From M3007 sp964646615 (lineage in GTDB: Bacteria > Bacteroidota > Bacteroidia > Chitinophagales > Saprospiraceae), in NCBI GenBank assembly GCA_964646615.1, contig CAZYEV010000034.1:23515-87514 (forward strand): a DNA stretch of 64,000 bases, read 5' to 3'. The translations under genes and the position numbers were made by a program. Each line of letters begins with the position of its first letter. The first letter of the stretch is position 1. The notes under the pieces were generated by a model. It saw nothing but the letters and a program-made list of their open reading frames with translations, was not told the DNA's origin and ran no database searches. Below are positions 51,985 to 59,368 of this stretch, in pieces.

Positions 51985-53147
51985 TCAAAGTTCTGGCAGA
52001 GCATTCCAGGCGCGTACGTGGGCTGAGGAGCGATCCTGATTTTCTGAGCCGGCATAGATGAGGTAGCAATCCTCAGGCGAAATGCCGCTAAGCTGTTGAA
52101 AAAGTGCCAGATTTCGGAAATGGTCGGCATTTAGGGTATCCGCAGATTTTATCTCTAAGGCATAGAGGCGCTGCCCCTGTTTTACAACGAGGTCTACTTC
52201 GTGGCCGCTGCTGTCAGCCCAGAAGTAAAGGTCAGGGCGGATACCGGTGTTGAGGAGGTTCTTGTAGATTTCGTTGATAATGAAGTTTTCAAACAATGCC
52301 CCTCGGGCGAAGTGGGTGTCCAGTTTTGTTGCCGACCGAATGCGCAACAAGGCGCAGGCCAGCCCGGTGTCGTAGAAGTACAGCTTGGGCGTGCGCACGA
52401 TGCGCTTGTTGAAATTTTTGAAATAGGGTGGAAGCAGGTAGGCCACGAAGCTGGCCTGTAGCACCGACATCCAGCGGGCAATGGTAGGCGCCGAGACCCC
52501 TACTTCGGTAGCCATAGCGCTCTGGTTGAACTTTTGCCCAATGCGCCCTGCGCACAGCTGTAGAAAGCGCTCGAAGGCCAGTAAGTCGCCAATGTTCTGT
52601 ACCTGGCGCACGTCGCGCTCGATATACGTCTGGATGTAAGAAGGATAAAAAAACCTCGGGCGATGTCGGCTGGTCGTAAAGGCGTGGGAAAAAACCTTGA
52701 TAGACGTATTGAAAAGGGTCTTGCAGCTCGTGGGCCGTACCCTTGAGTTCTTGTACAGAAAAAGGTAAAAGATAAAAGAGAGCTACCCGCCCAGCAAGCG
52801 ATTGGGTCACTTTTTCCAACAGCAGAAAGTTATGCGAACCGGTTAGAACCACCTGCCCATTACGACCCGTCTCGTCCACATGCACCTGGACATAGGAAAA
52901 AAAGTTCGAGTAAGCGCTGCACCTCGTCAATAATAATGCCCTGAGGCGCCTGACGCAGAAAGCGAAACGGATTTTCACGCGCGTACTCGCGGGTAAGCGG
53001 GTTTTCTAAATTGGCATACTCGTACTCCGGAAAAACTTGCCGTACCAGGGTCGTTTTCCCGGATTGACGAGGGCCGCTAACGCTTACTATCGGCATTTGG
53101 CCAGCTGCTTCGCGTAGTTTTACCGAAAGAGTGCGTGGAATCCACAT
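51985..53147 (-). pseudogene. AAA ATPase/DUF4143 gene interrupted by two frameshifts
   Basis: Reading the minus strand from 53147, the first frame encodes the Walker A region (VSGPRQSGKTTLV) and Walker B (GIIIDEVQRL), then breaks at a T7 run (plus-strand 52897-52903). The second frame continues SYVQVHVDETGRNGQVVLTG...LYDQPTSPEVF and breaks at another T7 run (52647-52653). The third frame completes SYIQTYIERDVRQVQ...HEVDLVVKQ...ALEIKSA and stops at 51985. Removing one T at each site gives a continuous 386-residue protein with intact ATPase motifs and an intact D...ExK array. It could be a fresh pseudogene, a homopolymer error, or a gene relying on slippage. Confidence 0.85.
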
Positions 53148-53152
53148 GGGCC

Positions 53153-53190
53153 TTGCAAATTAAATATGGCGTTTTTAATTTGCAAAGGTA
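53153..53190. promoter_or_regulatory. 12-bp inverted repeat and -7 box before the broken ATPase gene
   Basis: Arms TTGCAAATTAAA (53153-53164) and TTTAATTTGCAA (53174-53185) flank a 9-bp centre TATGGCGTT, 6 bp upstream of the start codon. The minus-strand -7 box TACCTTTG (53190-53183, exact) overlaps the right arm. The layout matches the intact relative at 30910, though the arm sequences differ. Confidence 0.72.
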
Positions 53191-53251
53191 AGTGGCCAAA
53201 ATAAGATGACCGAGCCCGCTCGGAAGGTGGCGTCTGAGCGCGTTTCAGGCG

Positions 53252-53899
53252 CTATTGGCTGAAGGCGAAGCGGACGATGTTGGCGCCCATTTGCAAGGCT
53301 TTCAGGCGAATTTCTTCGGGGTCGTTGTGTACGTCGTCCCATCCGTCGCCCAGGTCTGTTTCGTAGTTGTAGAAGACCACTAAGCGCCCCTGCCAGATGA
53401 GGCCATAGCCGCGCGGGGGCTTGCCGTCGTGTTCGTGTATTTTGGGCAGGCCGTTTTTGAACTCATACTTCTGGTGGTAAATCGGATGGCTGAAGGGCAG
53501 CTCTACTAAGTCCAACTCCGGGAACACCTTTTTCAGCGCAGGCCGCACGAAGGGGTCGAGGCCATAATCGTCGTTGAGGATGAGGAAGCCGCCGCCTTCC
53601 AGATAGGCGCGCAGGTTTTTGGCTTCGATATCCGAAAAGAGCATATTGCCGTGCCCGGTTGCGTAAACGATGGGGTAGTTGAAAATATCGGCGCTCCCCG
53701 GCTCCACGATGGCGTGCTCTAAGTTGAAGTTGGTGCGCAAGTTTTGGTTGCAAAACTTCGCCAGGTTTTTCAGCGAGTTAACGTCGTTGTACCAATCGCC
53801 ACCGCCCGAATACTTGAGCAAAGCAAACTGCAGCGTGGGCTTTTGGGCAAGCAGAGGCGCACCGGCGCCGAGGAACAACAGGAAAAGAAGAATGCGCAT
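53252..53899 (-). CDS. DUF4159 exported protein
   Basis: A 215-residue protein with signal peptide (about PLLAQ-KP). The DUF4159 domain fills the rest: FALLKYSGGGDWYND, YPIVYATGHGNMLFSD, YLEGGGFLILNDDYG, FVRPALKKVFPELDLVEL and RLVVFYNYETDLGDGWDD. The fold resembles class I glutamine amidotransferase-like domains; no enzymatic role is established. A promoter box lies 135 bp upstream. Often found near MoxR/BatA-type genes, but none is here. Confidence 0.9.
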   Translation of the reverse strand: MRILLFLLFLGAGAPLLAQKPTLQFALLKYSGGGDWYNDVNSLKNLAKFCNQNLRTNFNLEHAIVEPGSADIFNYPIVYATGHGNMLFSDIEAKNLRAYLEGGGFLILNDDYGLDPFVRPALKKVFPELDLVELPFSHPIYHQKYEFKNGLPKIHEHDGKPPRGYGLIWQGRLVVFYNYETDLGDGWDDVHNDPEEIRLKALQMGANIVRFAFSQ

Positions 53900-54033
53900 G
53901 TGAGCGAAATACGTGTGATTTTACACCCAGACTCTCGAGAAAAGGTTAGATGGCGAGAACATCTTCCGCTGAAGGTCGGTAGCGTTTTAGCGATTTGAAA
54001 AAACCGCCGGCCTCCAGGTCTCATTTTCGGACA

Positions 54034-54041
54034 CAAAAATA
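54034..54041 (-). promoter_or_regulatory. -7 box TATTTTTG, probable DUF4159 promoter
   Basis: An exact minus-strand TAnnTTTG match 135 bp upstream of the DUF4159 start at 53899. Confidence 0.4.
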
Positions 54042-54078
54042 GGCACCTCGACAGGAATGGTCTCTGGCTAGTTGCCAT

Positions 54079-54114
54079 GAATGCACGAATAGTCCGGGTA
54101 TCATTCGTGCATTC
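54079..54114. repeat. Inverted repeat GAATGCACGAAT / ATTCGTGCATTC
   Basis: Perfect 12-bp arms flank a 12-bp centre, extendable by two further pairs with one G-U. It sits in the 53900-54206 stretch, which has no gene. It looks like a dispersed intergenic repeat, but only one copy is present here. Confidence 0.6.
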
Positions 54115-54135
54115 GTGGCCACCTTGCAACCCGAT

Positions 54136-54181
54136 AAAAATGCCATTGCGCGCTCGGAACACTTCCCGAACGCGCAATGGC
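54136..54181 (-). terminator. Intrinsic terminator of the POT transporter gene
   Basis: An 11-bp stem GCCATTGCGCG/CGCGCAATGGC is extended internally by TCGG/CCGA; on the minus strand it is followed by ATTTTTA. It lies 25 bp after the transporter stop. Confidence 0.85.
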
Positions 54182-54206
54182 GGTAATGGATAGGCCCGGG
54201 TATCCG

Positions 54207-56114
54207 CTACTTGATGCCGTGCATCCAGCGGCTCACCATGGGGCCCAGCAGGAAGAGCAGCACGGCGCAGCCGATGGCGACAAAGCCCAGCCACTGGAAG
54301 ATATTTAAACTGAGGCCCAGCGACTGCTGGCGGAGGCAGGATACGGCCTGGCCGGTGAGGCTTTTGTCGGCAATCTCTTTAGCCTCTTCTTTCGATACCG
54401 ACATCACCTTTTCCGGGTCAGCGTACTTGGGGTCGGTCGTGAGGAAGGAAATGGTGTCTTTACCGACTGTCACTCGGCCGGCGAAGTAGCGCTCGCTGCC
54501 GGCCATCTCGTTCGCTTTGCTGATGAAGCTGGGGCGGATCAGTGCCTTTTCTATAGGCATGATTTTGCCTTTGTCGTCTTTCAGCCCGTCGCCGTTGTCG
54601 AGTGCCTGGAGCACGGTTTTGTCCGGATAGCAATCCTGGAACTCGGCGCTGGCTATGATGCCTTTTTCATCCACGGCGGTTAGTTTGGCGATGTGCTTTC
54701 CGCCCTGGTGAGCGATGGAGGAGGATAGGAACCAGATGCCCATCATGAAGCCCACAATTTGGGCGGGTGCCAATTTGGTAACTAGCGACAGGCCTACGGG
54801 CGAGAGCGTCAGTTCGCCCAGCGTGTGCAGCAGGTAAAGCGTTACTAAGAAAATAGCCGGCACCAGACCTGCCACGGCGCTGCCCTTGCCTACGTTGAGG
54901 GCCAGGAAGCCCAAACCCAACAGCAGCAGACCCGCGCTGAACTTGTAAGGCGCCGATGGTTCGCGGTTAGCGCGTGCCAGCTGGATCCACATCCACGAGT
55001 AAACGGGCGCGAAAATCATGATGAACAGCGGGTTGACGGCCTGGAAGAAGGTGGTCGTCAGTTCGGCGCCCAGCATAGTCTTGTTCACGTTGCGGTCGGT
55101 GAAGAGGTTGAGCGCCGAGCCAGCCAGTTCGAAGAACGTCCAGAACACGGTGGTGAACAGCAGCAGGAGCAGGATAACCCAGATGCGCTGGCGCTGCACG
55201 ATGTCGTACTTGCCCGATGCGTAGAGCATGTACACGATGACACCCAGGCCGATGACGGCCAGCAGGATGTCCACCACGTCGTCGTTGCGCACCAGCACCC
55301 ATGAGGCCAGCACTAAGAGGATGGTGCTGACGTAAGGCACCATACCGCCGCTGATGCCGGCGATGCCCGGTGCATTTTCGGGCGGCAGGCCGATAGGCCG
55401 CGGCCGAGTGAGCGGCTGGCCCTCTTCGTCAAAGTCGGTCAGTATCCAGCCTTTTGCCTGTGCCCACAGGAAAATGAGCAGCCCCAGTACCATGCCGATA
55501 CCAGCGGTGAGGAAGCCGTAGCGCCAGCCCTCAATCTCGCCGATGGCGCCGCAGGTGAGCGGAGTGAGGAAAGCGCCGATGTTGATGCCCATATAAAATA
55601 TGGTGAAGGCCCCATCGCGTCGCGAGTCGCCAGCACCATAGAACTTGCCAATCATTGAAGAGATGTTGGGCTTGAAAAAGCCATTGCCCACCACCAACAG
55701 CGCCAGGCCGATGAAGAAGGTCGTTTTATTGTCTAAAAACAGCGTAAACTGGCCCGCTGCCATCAGAATGGCCCCCCAAATGATGGCCCGACGGTATCCC
55801 ATCATTTTATCGGCAAAATAGCCGCCGACAATCGGTGTGAGATATACCAGGGCGCCATAAGCGGCGTAAATGCCGTAGGCTTTGGCATCGTCGAAGGCCA
55901 GACCTTTGTTTTTGACCTCCTGGGTAGCTTTAGCCACCATGTAGAGCACCAGAATGGCCCGCATGCCGTAGTAGCTAAAGCGCTCCCACAGCTCCACCAT
56001 GAAAAGGGCAAATAGGACTTTAGGGTGAATTTTCCGGTTGGAGAAAATGACGAAAGCGACCCAGATGGCAACGCCCACCCAGGCCAACAGCATAAGTTTG
56101 TACGCAGGATGCAT
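54207..56114 (-). CDS. POT/PTR-family proton-dependent oligopeptide transporter
   Basis: A 635-residue MFS protein with ~14 TM segments. The POT signature ELWERFSYYGMRAILVLYM (ExxERFxYY, proton coupling) is in TM1-TM2, followed by YFADKMMGYRRAI and GNGFFKPNISSMIGKFY. A ~100-residue soluble insert between late TM segments (about 480-580; for example ITFLTTDPKYADP-like sequence) is seen in Bacteroidota peptide MFS transporters. It imports di-/tripeptides with protons across the inner membrane, consistent with the several secreted peptidases in the window. The frame starts at a TTG (56144); I use the ATG at 56114. Confidence 0.93.
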   Translation of the reverse strand: MHPAYKLMLLAWVGVAIWVAFVIFSNRKIHPKVLFALFMVELWERFSYYGMRAILVLYMVAKATQEVKNKGLAFDDAKAYGIYAAYGALVYLTPIVGGYFADKMMGYRRAIIWGAILMAAGQFTLFLDNKTTFFIGLALLVVGNGFFKPNISSMIGKFYGAGDSRRDGAFTIFYMGINIGAFLTPLTCGAIGEIEGWRYGFLTAGIGMVLGLLIFLWAQAKGWILTDFDEEGQPLTRPRPIGLPPENAPGIAGISGGMVPYVSTILLVLASWVLVRNDDVVDILLAVIGLGVIVYMLYASGKYDIVQRQRIWVILLLLLFTTVFWTFFELAGSALNLFTDRNVNKTMLGAELTTTFFQAVNPLFIMIFAPVYSWMWIQLARANREPSAPYKFSAGLLLLGLGFLALNVGKGSAVAGLVPAIFLVTLYLLHTLGELTLSPVGLSLVTKLAPAQIVGFMMGIWFLSSSIAHQGGKHIAKLTAVDEKGIIASAEFQDCYPDKTVLQALDNGDGLKDDKGKIMPIEKALIRPSFISKANEMAGSERYFAGRVTVGKDTISFLTTDPKYADPEKVMSVSKEEAKEIADKSLTGQAVSCLRQQSLGLSLNIFQWLGFVAIGCAVLLFLLGPMVSRWMHGIK

Positions 56115-56163
56115 AAGAGCAGAGAAGTTGATAAGGTGTGACAATAGTTTTCCGTATGTGCGG

Positions 56164-56171
56164 CAAAAGTG
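56164..56171 (-). promoter_or_regulatory. Probable -7 box CACTTTTG for the POT transporter
   Basis: One mismatch to TAnnTTTG on the minus strand, 50 bp upstream of the ATG at 56114. Confidence 0.3.
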
Positions 56172-56375
56172 CGCATTTTTTCATCATGCGCTACGGCTTT
56201 CGGGGGCGTGTTCTTCCGGCAGGGCAGATTTTCTACCACTGACCGGCTGAAATTGCGGAGGCGCCAGCTTTGAGAGCAGGTTGCGAAGTGTTGCCTGAGC
56301 CAGGTGGGCGCTTGAGAATAGCCTTCTCAGCTGCCCTTTTTCGCCTTTCGGCGCTCCCGTTTACGCAGTGAAATC

Positions 56376-56403
56376 CGACCAAACGGCTTTGGTCGTTGCG
56401 GGG
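56376..56403. repeat. Divergent member of the palindromic repeat family
   Basis: Arms CGACCAAA/TTTGGTCG around CGGC are followed by TTGCGGGGC. Compared with GCCAAACnnGTTTGGC + GGTTACGGGG it keeps CCAAAC...TTTGG and the GTTxCGGGG tail. It sits just upstream of the promoter of the lipoprotein gene at 56452. Confidence 0.6.
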
Positions 56404-56407
56404 CCGC

Positions 56408-56415
56408 TATCTTTG
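56408..56415 (+). promoter_or_regulatory. -7 box TATCTTTG for the lipoprotein gene
   Basis: An exact TAnnTTTG match 36 bp upstream of the ATG at 56452; the longer open frame starts upstream of it. Confidence 0.55.
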
Positions 56416-56451
56416 CTGCCCTTTAGCAGTGCATTTAATCGGCAACCTTTC

Positions 56452-57078
56452 ATGTTTCGCCCAAAATCGGCCTGGATGGTCTGCGCCTACGCGAGCGCCC
56501 TCTGGTACGCCCTTGCTTGTGGTTCCTGTGGAAACGACGCTCCACCGCCACCACCGCCGGTACCCATGACCATTGACACCCTCACGGGCGATGTGGCGCC
56601 GATGCCTAACCCGTGGAAAAACAACGGCTGCGCCTTAGTAACCGACGAAGAGGTCATCGCCCTCTTCCAAATAGACGTCCAGCGCGACGTCTTCAACAGC
56701 CGCAGCCTGCCCGGTCAGGCCTTTTGCCTGCGCTACTGGATGAAGCCCAACTGGCGCGAAATCGAACGCGCCAACGAACAACCCGGCGCCGAATACCGGG
56801 AGTTCAAAAACACCCTCGTCATTCAGGTCATTGATTACGGCCGCCAGCTTATCGCTCGCCAGCAGTTTGACCTGTTGCGCAACCGACAGCGCCAGACCTA
56901 CGAAACCGACGTCGTTGGCCTGGGCGACGACGCCCTTTGGAGCACTTCTACCACCTCCCTTATGGTCAAAAAAGGACACCTTTTAGTCAAAATCACCTTA
57001 GACTATACCGACGACCCTCGCGATAACCTGCCGCACGCTAAGCGCGTCGCTGAATTGGCCCTCCAAAAAATGCACTAA
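56452..57078 (+). CDS. Lipoprotein of unknown function
   Basis: A 208-residue protein whose signal peptide ends in a lipobox-like YALAC (Cys about residue 23), followed by a short proline run and a ~170-residue folded region (NGCALVTDEEVIALFQIDVQ; FCLRYWMKPNWREIERAN; VGLGDDALWSTSTTSLMVKK). The GLGDDAxW segment recalls DUF3558-like or sortase-adjacent lipoproteins, but I do not recognise a family with confidence. It is 35 bp upstream of ligA and possibly cotranscribed. Confidence 0.72.
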   Translation: MFRPKSAWMVCAYASALWYALACGSCGNDAPPPPPPVPMTIDTLTGDVAPMPNPWKNNGCALVTDEEVIALFQIDVQRDVFNSRSLPGQAFCLRYWMKPNWREIERANEQPGAEYREFKNTLVIQVIDYGRQLIARQQFDLLRNRQRQTYETDVVGLGDDALWSTSTTSLMVKKGHLLVKITLDYTDDPRDNLPHAKRVAELALQKMH

Positions 57079-57113
57079 AACCAGACCTTTGGCCCAACTG
57101 ACGCACCTACGCC

Positions 57114-59261
57114 ATGTACACCGCTGAAGCCCAACGGGCCTTATACGAACTCTCCAAAACGCTGCTCTACACACCGAAGGGCGCTCCGTCGGACGAAACC
57201 GCCGCCGAGCGCATCGAAAACTTGCGCAGCGTCATTCGGTACCACGAATGGCGCTACTACGCCCTCAACGACCCCGTCATCAGCGACTTCGAGTATGACC
57301 AGCTGTACAAGCAACTCGAAGCGTTGGAGCGCCAACATCCGGAGCTCATCACGCCCGACTCGCCCACCCAGCGCGTCTCGTCCGACCTCATCGAGGAAAT
57401 CAACCAGGTGGCGCACCTGACGCCCATGCTGTCGTTGGATAATTCCTACGACGCCCGCGACCTGCTGGATTTCGACACTTCAGTCAAAAAATTGGCCGCT
57501 CTGCCGCCCGACAGCGTCGTCGAGTACGCCGTAGAGCCCAAATTCGACGGCGGCACCATCGCTTTGGTGTATGAAAACGACCGCCTCACCCGCGCCGCTA
57601 CCCGCGGCAATGGCCTGGTGGGCGATGAAATAACAGCCAACATCCGCACCGTGCGCTCCGTGCCGCTGCAGGCGTCTTTTTCGCAATACGGCATTGCCAA
57701 AGCCGAACTGCGCGGCGAGGCCATTATCCGGAAAGACGTTTTTGAAAAAATCAACGCCGCCCGACAGGCCGCGGGCGAAAGCCTGTTTGCCAACCCGCGC
57801 AACGCCGCCACCGGCGGCCTGCGCATGAAAGACCCCAAAGAAGCCGCTTCGCGCGGGCTGGAAGCCTTCGTCTATCAATTGGCCTATGCTGCCGACGCCC
57901 AGGAGCAAAGCGTTCTGGAGCGCATCCCTACCCACACCGACGCGCTGAACATGCTCGAGCAGTTGGGTTTCAAAGCACCTTCCACCCAGCCCGGCCCCAC
58001 CGGCCTGCCCGAACGCCGCCTGTGCCGCGGCATCGAGGAGGTCATTGCCTTTTGCGAAGCCTGGCAGGAACAACGCGACGCCTACCCCTACGAGATTGAC
58101 GGCATGGTCGTCAAGGTCAATGCTTTAGACCTGCAAGAGCGCTGCGGCTACACGGCCCACCACCCGCGCTGGGCGGTGGCATTCAAATTCAAAGCCCGAC
58201 AGGCTACTACCCGCCTGCGCGACGTCGAGTTCCAGGTTGGCAAAACCGGCGCCGTAACACCTGTGGCCAAATTGGAACCCGTGCAGCTGGCCGGCGTAAC
58301 CATCCAGAACGTCAGCCTGCACAACGAAGATTTTATCCGCAGCAAAGACATCCGCATCGGCGACTACGTGCTGGTCGAACGCGCGGGCGACGTTATCCCT
58401 TACATCGTCAAAGCGCTCGACCACCTGCGCGACGGCTCCGAACGGCCCATCGAATACCCCCGAAATTGCCCCGTGTGCCACAGCCCACTGGTCAAACCCG
58501 AAGACGAAGCCATCTGGCGCTGCGAAAACGCCAACTGCGAGGCCCAGATCCTCCAGCGCATGATTTTCCACGCCTCCAAACACGCCATGGACATCGAAGG
58601 CCTGGGGGAAAGCACCATCACCCGATTCTATCAGCTGGGCTGGCTGCGCTCCATCACCGACATCTACCGCTTAGACTACGACAAAATCGCCCAATTAGAG
58701 GGCTTCGGCGAAAAATCGGCCACCAATCTGCGCAAAGCTATCGAAAAAGCCAAACAAAACCCCATCCACCGCCTGCTGCACAGCCTGAGCATCCACCATC
58801 TGGGCCAGAAATCTTCTAAGCTGCTGGCCGCCCAGGTCGAACACGTGCTCGACCTGGCCAACTGGGACTTAGAGCGTTACCAGCAAATCAAGGACATCGG
58901 CCCCGTGCTGGCCCAAAACATCTACAACTTCTTCCACAACCCGAACAACCTCGAGATGCTACGGACCATGGAAGCCCTCGGCGTCAACCTGCGTCAGACG
59001 CCCGAAGACCGCCGCCCGGCCAGCGCCGCCGAAGGGCCGCTCGTGGGCAAAACCATCCTCTTCACCGGCACGCTCGCCACCCTCACGCGCGAACAGGCCG
59101 AAGCCCGCGCCGCCGCCGCTGGCGCCACCATCGCCAGCGGCGTCAGCAAAAACCTCAACATCCTGGTCGTGGGCGAAAAAGCCGGCAGCAAACTGCGCAA
59201 AGCCCAGGAACTGGGCACCGTAGAAATCTGGACAGAAGCGGAGTTCCTGGAGCGCGTCTGA
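57114..59261 (+). CDS. ligA: NAD-dependent DNA ligase
   Basis: A 715-residue LigA that seals nicks using NAD+. Domain order: Ia (YHEWRYYALNDPVISDFEYD), adenylation domain with Lys143 in EPKFDGGT, OB-fold, a four-Cys zinc finger (CPVCHSPL...CENANCEAQ), HhH domain (IEGLGESTITRFYQLG; LEGFGEKSATNLRKAI; IKDIGPVLAQNIYNFF) and a C-terminal BRCT domain (LVGKTILFTGTLATLTREQAE). Slightly longer than the usual ~670 because of a longer N-terminus. mutS follows on the same strand with its own promoter box. Confidence 0.97.
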   Translation: MYTAEAQRALYELSKTLLYTPKGAPSDETAAERIENLRSVIRYHEWRYYALNDPVISDFEYDQLYKQLEALERQHPELITPDSPTQRVSSDLIEEINQVAHLTPMLSLDNSYDARDLLDFDTSVKKLAALPPDSVVEYAVEPKFDGGTIALVYENDRLTRAATRGNGLVGDEITANIRTVRSVPLQASFSQYGIAKAELRGEAIIRKDVFEKINAARQAAGESLFANPRNAATGGLRMKDPKEAASRGLEAFVYQLAYAADAQEQSVLERIPTHTDALNMLEQLGFKAPSTQPGPTGLPERRLCRGIEEVIAFCEAWQEQRDAYPYEIDGMVVKVNALDLQERCGYTAHHPRWAVAFKFKARQATTRLRDVEFQVGKTGAVTPVAKLEPVQLAGVTIQNVSLHNEDFIRSKDIRIGDYVLVERAGDVIPYIVKALDHLRDGSERPIEYPRNCPVCHSPLVKPEDEAIWRCENANCEAQILQRMIFHASKHAMDIEGLGESTITRFYQLGWLRSITDIYRLDYDKIAQLEGFGEKSATNLRKAIEKAKQNPIHRLLHSLSIHHLGQKSSKLLAAQVEHVLDLANWDLERYQQIKDIGPVLAQNIYNFFHNPNNLEMLRTMEALGVNLRQTPEDRRPASAAEGPLVGKTILFTGTLATLTREQAEARAAAAGATIASGVSKNLNILVVGEKAGSKLRKAQELGTVEIWTEAEFLERV

Positions 59262-59320
59262 ACGGCCAACAATGGCCCGTGCGCTGGTAGGCCAGGCGGG
59301 TGCAGTCCCCGCCAACGCGC

Positions 59321-59328
59321 TAACTTTG
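59321..59328 (+). promoter_or_regulatory. -7 box TAACTTTG for mutS
   Basis: An exact TAnnTTTG match 40 bp upstream of the mutS ATG at 59369, in the gap after ligA. Confidence 0.55.
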
Positions 59329-59368
59329 CCGACCATTCCGAACACCAATTCCTGTCCGCGTTGCGCAT

